A stretch of 22,348 nt of DNA from a virus, in IMG/VR virus record IMGVR_UViG_3300023297_001499, positions 1-22,348 of that record; one strand, 5' to 3'. The position numbers and the translations under genes are program-made. How positions within the stretch are numbered: position 1 is the stretch's first letter; each line of letters begins with the position of its first letter. Below the pieces are notes generated by a model. The model was not told the DNA's origin. It searched no databases and saw only the letters and a program-made list of their open reading frames with translations. Below are positions 1 through 6,737 of the stretch, piece after piece.

Positions 1-161
1 CCGCGTCCACCGCCACGACCGCCGCCACGACCACCACCGCCAAGCACGCCGTCTGCGTTCTTCTTGATGCCATCGACATCCCCACGCATCTTACGGACGG
101 CCTGATCCCACTTGGCCATCCCCGGCTCTATTCCCAATATGACGGTTGCTTTACGGGCCAT
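1..161 (-). CDS. Tape measure protein, N-terminal fragment
   Basis: This is the first 53 codons of a gene that runs off the left edge. The ATG is at 161-159, one base after the TGA of the frameshifted chaperone product, with an AAAGAGAAG purine stretch as ribosome binding site. The visible protein starts MARKATVILG, continues through a charged probably helical stretch (residues 15-38), and then enters a glycine-arginine run of GGGR units (residues 41-53). The name rests on position: the gene directly after the G/GT tail chaperone pair in long-tailed phages is nearly always the tape measure, which sets tail length and is bound by the chaperone. The Gly-Arg linker so close to the N-terminus is unusual for the family. 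Only the order supports the call, as the body of the protein is not in the window. Confidence 0.7.
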   Translation of the reverse strand, partial: MARKATVILGIEPGMAKWDQAVRKMRGDVDGIKKNADGVLGGGGRGGGRGGGR

Positions 162-162
162 A

Positions 163-1178
163 TCAGCTTCTCTTTCGCGAGTTGTCCTTCACGTGCTCGT
201 AGTAGGAGTTGTAGAACACGTAGAGTTCTTGCGTGTCGTCACTCTCGACGAGTTCGGGCACGCGATCGGCGTAGGCCGATTCAGAAAGGGGTATGTTCCA
301 GAGTAGCCGTTCGGTGGCTATCCGCTCGATGATTTTGCCCGTCCACCAGGGGAGCGTTTCCTGCGCGAACCGGGCACCCGTGAGTTTGTCGTCGAACGGT
401 CCTGCGTAGCTTCCGGGGTATTCTCGGCAGGCCCGATCTGCATCACGGACCTGCCTTGCGAGTTTTTTATGTCTACCGGCTGAACGAGATCGACTTCCCG
501 AACCGCGGCCAATAGCGGGCTCCTTATGCCGTCCGGGAGCGATTGCACTTCGTCAATGTTCTCGAAGTAACGTGCTTCGTGGTTGTCGGCTTCGTGGACA
601 CCGTAGAAGATCCGGAAGTCGTCCTGCAAACCAAGCGTATCCCGCATGATCCCGAGTTTTACCGCAAACCGAAGCCCGGTCGCGACCAACTCCTCACGCG
701 TGATTGCAAGCAGCGATTCCCGTCGTTTGTCGGTGATCTCGCGCATTGCAGTCGCGATACGCTCCCGGTACTCGGCCTCGACTTTCTCGTAGGCGTCTTC
801 CGCCTTTGCCCGCGCCAATTCGGTGCTGCACCGACTCAAGTCGATCGGCATGAGCGCAGGCACGCGCTTCCGCGCCTGAGCCGTGATATCCCCCAGTTCG
901 AAGTTGAGGATCATGTTGACCAAGCTCTCGGTGCTCATGTCCATCAATTCGTTCTGGAGCGCGTCGTGCTTGGGTGTACCCAGGGCGTAATCCAAACGCG
1001 CCTGCTGCACCGCTTCGGCGTGGGCGTTATCGGCCTCGCGCATCTCCGGTGCACTCATCGTGCGCACCCATATCCGATCCGTTACTTCGTTACCGTCCGC
1101 GTCCCATGCGCTCACCGTGAACTCGCGCGCGCAGAGTTCCGCGGCGCTCTTGAAGCTGAGTAGTTTCTTTGTGCCCAT
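163..1178 (-). CDS. Tail assembly chaperone, -1 frameshift product (GT-like)
   Basis: Ribosomes that slip back one base at A AAA AAC (468-462) leave the short-form frame and read an uninterrupted frame from 462 to a TGA at 165-163. This adds 99 residues to the first 239, giving about 338. The added part starts LARQVRDADRACREYPGSY and contains WWTGKIIERIATERLLW and a tyrosine-rich end (ELYVFYNSYYEHV). It looks like a real folded domain, unlike the basic tail of the zero-frame product. The TGA lies one base before the tape measure ATG, so the extension fills what would otherwise be a 156-base gap. In lambda and many phages the T part binds the tail tube protein while G binds the tape measure. 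I checked the reading frame codon by codon from 462 to 163. Confidence 0.85.
318..1178 (-). CDS. Tail assembly chaperone, short form (G-like)
   Basis: A 286-residue protein between the tail tube and tape measure genes, the usual place of lambda gpG-type chaperones that coat the tape measure during tail assembly. The start ATG at 1178-1176 has a GGGAGG ribosome binding site 7 bases upstream. Residues 1-235 are mixed, charged and plausibly folded. The last 40 or so residues are Ser/Arg/Gly-rich and look like out-of-frame coding, which fits termination soon after a frameshift site at codons 237-239. It is larger than many G proteins (about 140 residues in lambda), but large versions exist in other phages. 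No catalytic motif is seen. The call rests on synteny and the frameshift site, not on sequence similarity. Confidence 0.75.
   Translation of the reverse strand: MGTKKLLSFKSAAELCAREFTVSAWDADGNEVTDRIWVRTMSAPEMREADNAHAEAVQQARLDYALGTPKHDALQNELMDMSTESLVNMILNFELGDITAQARKRVPALMPIDLSRCSTELARAKAEDAYEKVEAEYRERIATAMREITDKRRESLLAITREELVATGLRFAVKLGIMRDTLGLQDDFRIFYGVHEADNHEARYFENIDEVQSLPDGIRSPLLAAVREVDLVQPVDIKNSQGRSVMQIGPAENTPEATQDRSTTNSRVPGSRRKRSPGGRAKSSSG
426..468 (-). promoter_or_regulatory. Programmed -1 frameshift site with 3' hairpin
   Basis: The heptamer A AAA AAC occupies 468-462 in the correct phase (zero-frame codons ATA AAA AAC). After a 6-base spacer comes GGCAGGTCC (455-447), which pairs with GGGCCTGCC (434-426) to make a 9-bp stem with one G-U pair and a 12-base loop. 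Heptamer, spacing and stem all match the known pattern for efficient -1 frameshifting. A pseudoknot is possible but I did not identify one. Confidence 0.88.
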
Positions 1179-1226
1179 GAAAATGCCTCCCGTTGAAGTT
1201 GAATGCCCTTGCCCCCGAAATGATTA

Positions 1227-1276
1227 AAGGCGCCGCGTCTATCCGATGTGCCGGGCAAGCACAGACGCGGCGCCTT
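1227..1276 (-). terminator. Strong hairpin after tail tube gene, terminator-like
   Basis: A perfect 14-bp inverted repeat: AAGGCGCCGCGTCT (1276-1263 on the minus strand) pairs with AGACGCGGCGCCTT (1240-1227). The 22-base loop contains a further GTGC/GCAC stem. It lies in the 184-base gap between the tail tube stop (1363) and the chaperone start (1178). The arm is followed by only a short U-run (CCUUUAAU), so it may be a leaky terminator or an mRNA end stabiliser that lets tail tube mRNA exceed that of the chaperone and tape measure genes. The rest of the gap (1277-1362) holds only a minor CCGGC/GCCGG hairpin at 1301-1314; I see no promoter between the hairpin and 1178. Confidence 0.6.
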
Positions 1277-1362
1277 CCGGGAGCGCCCTCACCGCTGATT
1301 CCGGCCAGTGCCGGCGAGGATCAGGTGTAGGATGGGACCTGTCAGCGGCATTGAGGGACAGC

Positions 1363-2463
1363 TTATGCGTAGCTCGCGACCGAGTTGATGAGAACGATCT
1401 CGCAGCTCTTGCCCTCGGTCGGGCACTTACGAGCCGTCCAACCGAAGTCGTATTCGAGGTTCCCGACCCGGTTCGTGTTCTCGTTGGTGTTGGCCTTGCA
1501 CGAGTACGCCGTAATTGACAGTTGGTTCTTGTGGGCACCCTGGATGGTGTCGCCCTCGAGAACCGATTCTAGCTTGAAGTAGTCGCCCGCCTTGAATGTT
1601 TCCCAGTAGCTTTCGTCGTCGAACAGGATCGTCGCCCTGCCCGACAACTGGAAGAGGTCAACGCGGTAGGTTCCCAGATCGAGTCCCGAACCGCCTGTGA
1701 ACAGACCCTCCAGACCGGGGAATGCGAACTCGAAGTTGATTGCCGTCAGCACTTCGACGTTCACATCGTCGATCTGCGGCGATGCCGTGAGTTGCTTGAA
1801 GTGCCACGGGGTTTCGTCGGCAACGACCGGCGATGCGGTCATTACGGCCGGGCGCTCTTCACTGAGATCGTTGGTCGTGCCCGACCCCTTGCTGCCGGCG
1901 TCGGTGCCCAGCCAGATGATGTTCTTGGCCACGAACTCCGGCGTTATCATCGCAGGCCCGTTGTTCGGCAGGTCGATCGGCAGCCTGCGGCATATTGCCC
2001 CTCTGATCAGCTTCGAGCGGGTAGCCGCGAAGATCGACTCGATCGAGTAAGGCACAGGCCAGGCCGTGCGGGCGTTGAGTCCCGGCGACCAGGTGTGTTG
2101 CCACACGTCGGTATCCGTGTCCCCGCCGGAACTGGATTCCAACTGTGAGCTCGTTGGCGTGCCGAAGATCATTGTGAGGAAGTGCCCGATAGACTCAGGG
2201 CCCGGGATCATCCGCAAAGACCCCTCGTTCATCGACCCGTGTTCGATGACACGCGTGATCTCTCGGTCGGCGCCCATATCATCCATCTGGGACTCGGCGT
2301 TGAAGCCGGCCTGAACCGACTCCTCTTTGATCGGGAAGAACGTGATTCCGTCGACCACTTTGTCCGGGTCGGAGCCGCTGGTTGGTGTCGTACCCCACGT
2401 AGCTTCGCGGACGAGGCCGACAATGCTTTCAGATCCGCTCAATGCCGGTGTAGTTACAGTCAT
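1363..2463 (-). CDS. Major tail (tail tube) protein
   Basis: A 366-residue protein starting MTVTTPALSGSES, with the ATG at 2463 behind an AAAGGAAG ribosome binding site. The early motif GLVREATWGTTPT resembles the N-terminal region of many phage tail tube proteins. The rest is rich in beta-prone and Gly/Ser/Thr segments, including GLEGLFTGGSGLDLGTYRVDL in the middle and a C-terminal part with TARKCPTEGKSCEIV. The protein polymerises into the tube through which DNA is ejected. It sits between the terminator-like and chaperone genes, the standard place. No sheath gene lies beside it. Hairpins flank it on both sides, in keeping with high expression. At 366 residues it is longer than simple tube proteins (about 150-250) and may carry an extra surface domain. 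Confidence 0.75.
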   Translation of the reverse strand: MTVTTPALSGSESIVGLVREATWGTTPTSGSDPDKVVDGITFFPIKEESVQAGFNAESQMDDMGADREITRVIEHGSMNEGSLRMIPGPESIGHFLTMIFGTPTSSQLESSSGGDTDTDVWQHTWSPGLNARTAWPVPYSIESIFAATRSKLIRGAICRRLPIDLPNNGPAMITPEFVAKNIIWLGTDAGSKGSGTTNDLSEERPAVMTASPVVADETPWHFKQLTASPQIDDVNVEVLTAINFEFAFPGLEGLFTGGSGLDLGTYRVDLFQLSGRATILFDDESYWETFKAGDYFKLESVLEGDTIQGAHKNQLSITAYSCKANTNENTNRVGNLEYDFGWTARKCPTEGKSCEIVLINSVASYA

Positions 2464-2480
2464 GACTAAAACTTCCTTTC

Positions 2481-2494
2481 CCGCGATCTCGCGG
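2481..2494 (-). other. Small hairpin just before tail tube RBS
   Basis: CCGCGA and TCGCGG form a 5-6 bp GC-only stem in the 36-base gap between the glycosyltransferase stop (2500) and the tail tube start, immediately 5' of the AAAGGAAG ribosome binding site. It could keep the binding site open or stabilise the mRNA 5' end. The stem is short, so this is only a suggestion. Confidence 0.35.
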
Positions 2495-2499
2495 AGTTC

Positions 2500-3693
2500 C
2501 TATTTCCTACGGTAGCGGCGTTCCAGTCGGAATCGCCTGTCAGTAAGGTTGATCGACGCCGATTGCTCGGGCGTCAGTTCTCGAGGTATCCCCCGAGTGA
2601 ATCCGCCGGCCTTGGTTGTCACCTTCGGCGAATTGCCCCGCCAAACAACGACATCGACCGGTTCGACCTCGACCCGCTCCCGTGGGTTCACTTCTTCCAG
2701 AAATGACTTGATCCGCATTGCCGTGCGCTGATACGTCCAGTCATTCGCCACTCTCTTGGCCGCGTGCTTGCCCATCTCCGCGAGTTTGGCATGATTATCG
2801 AACGCCCACCTCATGCAGTAGCGCAGGCTCGCAATGGAAGGGCGCGCGAAGTGCCCGTCAATGTTGTTGTGGTAGTTCGGGCAACCTTCCAGTCCGTCGA
2901 TCGCAACGCGCAGGCAATCCGTATCGAGATAGTCCCGGCACCCGCCCCAGTCAGTCACGATCGCAGGTGTGCCGCACGCCATCGCTTCAAGCGGCGTGAG
3001 TCCAAACCCTTCGCCCCGAGACGGCATCACGAAGCAGTCGAGGCTCTGATAGAACCCGCGCATCGTGTCGGTGTCCACCTGTGCGCGTCGGGCATCTATC
3101 CGAGCGTCCTTTATCTTGAGCAACGCGGGAAGCGCGTTCGATGTCTGCACCATCAATCGCACATTTTCGCTGCCCGTAAACTCTTCCTGAAACGCCCGGA
3201 TCAGCAGATCGTAGCCTTTTCGCGTGCTCGCGGAACCCGCATAGCCGAAGACAAACGTGTTGTCCGTCGGGTCTGCATCCCGTGTGCGTGGAGGGTAGTA
3301 GTCCGCGGTGTCGACGCCCAGCGGTATGACCACAATCGGCGCCTCGCACCCGGACGCTATCAGGCTGTCCCGACAGAACTCCGAGGGAACCCAAACCTGG
3401 TTGGCGCAGTTACACGCCGCGACCCACTCGCCTGGCCATCGGTCGGCTTCGAACATCGTGTAGAGAATCCGATACGGACTCGGCAATCGCTCCAGAAACG
3501 ACAGGCTGATCGCCGCGTAACCGATGCCGACAGCGCACTTCTCCGCCTTGTCACCACACGTTGTTACGTCATGCGGTACAACGTCGTTTTGCAGCAGGTG
3601 GCGAACGATGTTCCGTGAACTCGATCCATAACCGCAGAACGGATTGTCGACCCCGATCCACGCTACGTGGGATTTGCCATCTCGTTTGAACAT
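2500..3693 (-). CDS. GT4-family glycosyltransferase with C-terminal extension
   Basis: A 397-residue GT-B fold glycosyltransferase. I chose the ATG at 3693 (MFKRDGKSHVAWIG), four bases after the TGA start of the preceding stop codon and with a GGAGG site 9 bases upstream. Residues 10-30 hold the glycine-rich N-terminal loop (NPFCGYGSSSRN), 121-128 VVIPLGVD, 150-160 the Rossmann strand of the nucleotide-sugar domain, and 228-236 the EGFGLTPLE motif with both glutamates of the EX7E signature. GT4 enzymes move a sugar from an NDP-sugar with retention. Residues 335-397 form a Lys/Arg-rich tail that ends the protein after the GT fold and contains GGFTRGIPRELTPEQ, similar to the module at the N-terminus of the GT4 at 13649-14959. 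It lies between tail terminator-like and tail tube genes, where no such enzyme is expected. Donor and acceptor are unknown. Confidence 0.88.
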   Translation of the reverse strand: MFKRDGKSHVAWIGVDNPFCGYGSSSRNIVRHLLQNDVVPHDVTTCGDKAEKCAVGIGYAAISLSFLERLPSPYRILYTMFEADRWPGEWVAACNCANQVWVPSEFCRDSLIASGCEAPIVVIPLGVDTADYYPPRTRDADPTDNTFVFGYAGSASTRKGYDLLIRAFQEEFTGSENVRLMVQTSNALPALLKIKDARIDARRAQVDTDTMRGFYQSLDCFVMPSRGEGFGLTPLEAMACGTPAIVTDWGGCRDYLDTDCLRVAIDGLEGCPNYHNNIDGHFARPSIASLRYCMRWAFDNHAKLAEMGKHAAKRVANDWTYQRTAMRIKSFLEEVNPRERVEVEPVDVVVWRGNSPKVTTKAGGFTRGIPRELTPEQSASINLTDRRFRLERRYRRK

Positions 3694-3694
3694 A

Positions 3695-4201
3695 TCACAA
3701 TGCCTCCGTTGCAATACTGACATCGCAACTCCAGAGCAGCTTGAAGTGCACGACCGTCCGATTGGTGTCTACGTCTGGTATGAACTCAGCTATCGGTTCC
3801 GCTGATTCGTCGTCGTCCGAGTAGTCCCAGCCGAACCGCCCCGCGCCCCACACGCCGTCGTCGGACGGGTAGTTGGCAAGCACTCGCTGGACGTTATTGC
3901 ATAGATTGGTGGCTTCGTCGAACGCCGCTTCCTGCGTGGTCTGCTCGGACGCCCCGGAGATCAGGAACATCAACCGTTCCTGCCGTCTCAGCCCCCCAGC
4001 CATATCAACAACCAGCCCCGCGCGCTGAAGCCGCACAAACACCATTGGCTTGTCGAGCATCGACGTGGGCATGAATTGGCCCTTGTGTATTCCGCGCAGT
4101 TCAACGCGCGTCAGATTCTCCGAGAGCGCATCGCCGACACCGCTTTCGGCATCGAGTATCGCGATAAGCCGATCCGTGACGGTCTTGTATTCCGTGCTCA
4201 T
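3695..4201 (-). CDS. Tail terminator / tail completion protein (lambda gpU-like by position)
   Basis: A 168-residue protein, MSTEYKTVTDRLIAILD, whose start overlaps the preceding stop as ATGA. A GGGAG site lies 6-7 bases upstream. The N-terminal helix with DRLIAILDAE, a middle with VFVRLQRAG and later a strand-rich half ending in VVHFKLLWSCDV fit the alpha/beta pattern of tail terminator proteins, which cap the tail tube and join it to the neck. Size (130-170) and gene order (adaptor, closure, gp10-like, terminator, tube) match. I did not recognise a diagnostic motif, so the call depends mainly on order. Confidence 0.55.
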   Translation of the reverse strand: MSTEYKTVTDRLIAILDAESGVGDALSENLTRVELRGIHKGQFMPTSMLDKPMVFVRLQRAGLVVDMAGGLRRQERLMFLISGASEQTTQEAAFDEATNLCNNVQRVLANYPSDDGVWGAGRFGWDYSDDDESAEPIAEFIPDVDTNRTVVHFKLLWSCDVSIATEAL

Positions 4202-4707
4202 AGTTGGCTCCCGATGAATGATTCGAGGTCCTTAACGATCGACGGGATCGACTCCATCATCGCCGACCCCAGAAACGCGCGCTTCGGCGGGGTGTGCACG
4301 CTGTTGGCGATGGTTTCCATCTCCGGGTCCTGCTCGTGGATCTCCGCGGGGAACGGGGCGCTCACGATTGTCTCGTGCTTGCCGCGTTCGTTATGGCTGA
4401 TCCTGCGGGACATCTGTGATGTGTCAATCAACGGCGCGTCGAACGGCAGGCCGACGGCGGGGCCGATTACTTGACGCGACTTCGCTAGTTGTGCTCGCGG
4501 TCCCCGCCGCCGTCTCTGCTTGCGCCTGACCGTGCTTGCGGCCAGTCTGGCCCAACCCTTTTGGTAGCTGCCTAGCTTCGCCTGTGCCTTGCGTTGGATG
4601 CGCACGCCCGCCCGCGGCATGAACTGCCCGATCAGTCCGCGAGTAGATTGAACGTAGTCGGGCATGCGGAACTCAACACCGTTTCCGCGGTATGTCTTTG
4701 TGAGCAT
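4198..4707 (-). CDS. HK97 gp10-like / virion morphogenesis neck protein
   Basis: A 169-residue basic protein. Its ATG follows directly after the TAG of the upstream gene, with no close ribosome binding site, so it probably depends on translational coupling. The segment LGSYQKGWARLAASTVRRKQ (about 45-65) matches the 'Y..GW..L..sT...K' pattern of phage tail completion and virion morphogenesis proteins, and the later HTPPKRAFLGSAM (about 137-150) matches their 'PaRpFLG' C-terminal pattern. APFPAEIHEQ corresponds to the usual Y/F-A-x-x-H element. Such proteins act at the head-tail joint. The Arg/Lys-rich stretch RRKQRRRRGPR (60-71) is unusually basic and may contact DNA. Confidence 0.65.
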   Translation of the reverse strand: MLTKTYRGNGVEFRMPDYVQSTRGLIGQFMPRAGVRIQRKAQAKLGSYQKGWARLAASTVRRKQRRRRGPRAQLAKSRQVIGPAVGLPFDAPLIDTSQMSRRISHNERGKHETIVSAPFPAEIHEQDPEMETIANSVHTPPKRAFLGSAMMESIPSIVKDLESFIGSQL

Positions 4708-5058
4708 CTAAATGAACGACTCCGTTTTTCTGATGCACAGATAACGTTCGGCCACTATCACGTTGTTCAACATCGGCGTGGACACCCGACGCACTATCCA
4801 GCTTTCGCCGGTTGTATTCACCTTGATTGTGCCACCCGCGACCATCACCCCTCCGGGAGAGGCTTCGAAGACAGCCCACGGCAACACGACCTCATCGGAA
4901 TAATCATCGCCCAGCGCGGTCTTGATCTGCTCGGGCGTCAGATCCTTAACCGAAAGCGTTTCCGTCCATTCGATCTCGCCGTTGCCAAGCGCGCATTCGC
5001 TGCCGAACTCCTCGCGCAACGCGTTCAATTCAGTTCTCAGGTCCGTTCCTATGCCCAT
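4708..5058 (-). CDS. Probable head closure (stopper) protein
   Basis: A 116-residue protein, MGIGTDLRTELNALREEFG. I chose the ATG at 5058, which overlaps the end of the PEP-CTERM gene by 10 bases; upstream codons in this frame lie inside that gene. A weak GTGGAAACG is the only binding site, so coupling is likely. After an N-terminal helix the protein is strand-rich, with VMVAGGTIKVNTTGESWIV and a terminal VIVAERYLCIRK. Size and position between adaptor and gp10-like genes fit a head-closure protein that plugs the portal after packaging. No firm family motif is visible; call by order only. Confidence 0.45.
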   Translation of the reverse strand: MGIGTDLRTELNALREEFGSECALGNGEIEWTETLSVKDLTPEQIKTALGDDYSDEVVLPWAVFEASPGGVMVAGGTIKVNTTGESWIVRRVSTPMLNNVIVAERYLCIRKTESFI

Positions 5059-5633
5059 CGTTTCCACGCACCGCACATCGCCGCAATACAGACCAGCAGA
5101 ACGGACATCGACGCCGGTTCCGGCACTGCAAGCGGGATCACCATAATGTTGTCGAGATACAGTCTGTCGTCCGCATCGTTCCAACAACCGACGTAGAGAG
5201 TTCCGTAGTCAGCAGTTTCGATATAGGCGGTGTAACCGGACCACGTGTCGTTGGGAGGCACCGTAAACTCGGCGAAGAACCCGGCAACTTCGTAGTAGAG
5301 GCTACTGGCCTGCTGCCCGTGTCCCGCGGCCATGGCGTAGATATCATAGGCGCCTGGCGGCAACACACAATCGTGCCAGATGTAGGTCGCCACGCGCGAG
5401 CTGCTGACAGCATCGCAAGTGATTACATACTGGCCGTCGACTCCCGCATTCCCCACAACGTCTATCGCCCACGCCGCGGGGATCACTTCCCAGTCCGGCA
5501 CGCAGACCGCGTTATGCCAACCCAGAGGCGCCAGGTATTCCCCGTGTTCCTCGAAGCTGCCGTTGACATCAAACGCAAAAGCCCCCGTGCTCAACACAAG
5601 AACCGCCATCACTAAAGCTACGAATCGTATCAT
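5049..5633 (-). CDS. Exported PEP-CTERM protein with signal peptide
   Basis: A 194-residue protein starting at the ATG at 5633, two bases after the adaptor stop and behind GGAGGAG. Residues 1-20 (MIRFVALVMAVLVLSTGAFA) are a clear signal peptide ending in A-x-A. The mature part begins with VNGSFEE, typical of galactose-binding-like or DUF642-like beta-sandwich exported proteins, and contains four cysteines. At the end comes VPEPASMS (170-177), a hydrophobic helix (178-189) and basic KRWA: the PEP-CTERM signal that exosortase recognises for sorting to the cell surface or extracellular polymer. Such proteins are normally chromosomal. Here it sits between adaptor and closure genes, tightly coupled to both. 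It is more likely a moron acting on the host surface than a virion part. Family of the mature domain is uncertain; the sorting signal is strong. Confidence 0.82.
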   Translation of the reverse strand: MIRFVALVMAVLVLSTGAFAFDVNGSFEEHGEYLAPLGWHNAVCVPDWEVIPAAWAIDVVGNAGVDGQYVITCDAVSSSRVATYIWHDCVLPPGAYDIYAMAAGHGQQASSLYYEVAGFFAEFTVPPNDTWSGYTAYIETADYGTLYVGCWNDADDRLYLDNIMVIPLAVPEPASMSVLLVCIAAMCGAWKRWA

Positions 5634-5635
5634 GC

Positions 5636-6352
5636 TCAACTCCTCCCCGCCGCCGCATAGCCGGCGTTGCATTTACCGATGAACCGGTCGCGCTGTTCGC
5701 GCCCGCGCTTTCTCCACACACCTATCTGCGAACCGAGATCCCGTTCGTATTCAGGGGTCTTGATCCGCACCGCCTGGCTCGATTTAGCCAACTCGTTCAC
5801 GACCCGCTCGGCCGCGCACGATTCCACGAGATCTAGGAAGATGTCGCGGTCTGTCGTCTTGACTTCCGTCACTGCCGACAGAACCTTGGTGTAGAGTATG
5901 TAGACCGTATCGCCGGCGGTTTCGGGCGTAGGGTTGAGGTAGACGTCGCCGCCCTCGATGTCGCGTTGATAGGCGTCCCCGCCGTAGTTCGCGCTCCAGG
6001 CAGATCCCTTGATGCTCTCAATGATTGCCTGTGACGGCAGGTGCCAGTAGCCGGCTTCTTGTGGAACACCAAGTGTCGCCAGTGTCCGCGCCAACGTCCA
6101 TTCGTCGCCGGACTGGTAGGGGCTCCAGAGCACGAGTATCGCCATCATTCCCGCGGAGTCCCCGATCTCCGACCAGGTATACTTCTGCTGGTTTGCGATC
6201 GTCTCGAATGTCCTGTCGGCGACCAGCGGCCGATAGCGCGAGTATTCGGTAAGAACCTCGGAGATGAGGCTCGTCAGTGCATCATCATCAAGTTCAGACG
6301 TGCTTATCCCGCGCGCTCGTATTCCGGTTATGTAGCTTGCAACATCAGCCAT
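5636..6352 (-). CDS. Head-tail adaptor (connector) protein
   Basis: A 238-residue protein, MADVASYITGIRARG, with an AGAGG site before the ATG at 6352. The N-terminal half has LDDDALTSLISEVLTEYSRYRP, the helical 'x..al..AL..Y' pattern of adaptor proteins (gp6/gp15-like); then a strand segment with QQKYTW; then GDVYLNPTPETAGDTVYILYTK; then a helical C-terminus with FLDLVESCAAERVVNEL. Adaptor proteins bind under the portal ring. The N-terminal and DIFLDLVE...AAERVVNELA helices resemble those of other adaptors. It is the first of the five neck/tail joint genes in order and is followed two bases later by the PEP-CTERM gene. Position and layout give moderate support. Confidence 0.6.
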   Translation of the reverse strand: MADVASYITGIRARGISTSELDDDALTSLISEVLTEYSRYRPLVADRTFETIANQQKYTWSEIGDSAGMMAILVLWSPYQSGDEWTLARTLATLGVPQEAGYWHLPSQAIIESIKGSAWSANYGGDAYQRDIEGGDVYLNPTPETAGDTVYILYTKVLSAVTEVKTTDRDIFLDLVESCAAERVVNELAKSSQAVRIKTPEYERDLGSQIGVWRKRGREQRDRFIGKCNAGYAAAGRS

Positions 6353-6360
6353 TTCAACCT

Positions 6361-6723
6361 CTACGGATTATGACGATAGGGAAGCAGGTCGACTCGATCG
6401 GAGGCGCCGCCTGACTGTGCCGATCCGGACGAATCGGTGAGCAGCAGGTGCAGATAGGGCGTTGTGCCGCTGGACGGATCGATCCAGAGTTCTTCGTCCC
6501 CGCCGGCAGTGAGGAATCCCTCGGGCTTGAATGTGGCCAGTGTCGTCCCGCCGGCAGCCGCCGTTTCATCCAGCCGGAAATACAGCCGATAGGTGGAATT
6601 GGTGAGCGGGTCGAACTGAATCCTGATCATGCGCTTCCCTGAAACGTCGGTATCAACATGATTGACGCCGCTCAGAGCCACAGGGTCGATCGCGGTATCC
6701 TTGAATAGTTTGTCTGTTGCCAT
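6361..6723 (-). CDS. Small beta-rich protein of unknown function
   Basis: A 120-residue protein starting MATDKLFKDTAIDP, 14 bases after the glycosyltransferase stop with GGAG 9-10 bases upstream. Strand-forming segments (RMIRIQFDP, YRLYFRLDE, LHLLLTDSS) alternate with Gly/Ser/Thr loops; no cysteine, signal peptide or membrane segment. It could be a capsid decoration protein or head fibre base, since such genes often stand between the capsid and adaptor genes, but I recognise no motif. Confidence 0.55.
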   Translation of the reverse strand: MATDKLFKDTAIDPVALSGVNHVDTDVSGKRMIRIQFDPLTNSTYRLYFRLDETAAAGGTTLATFKPEGFLTAGGDEELWIDPSSGTTPYLHLLLTDSSGSAQSGGASDRVDLLPYRHNP

Positions 6724-6737
6724 GGCGTTTGTCTCCG

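Noticed and set aside
1239-1538. Possible small minus-strand gene overlapping the end of the tail tube gene
   Set aside because: Arg/Thr/Ser-rich product, no ribosome binding site, runs through the terminator-like stem, and overlaps the recognised tail tube frame.
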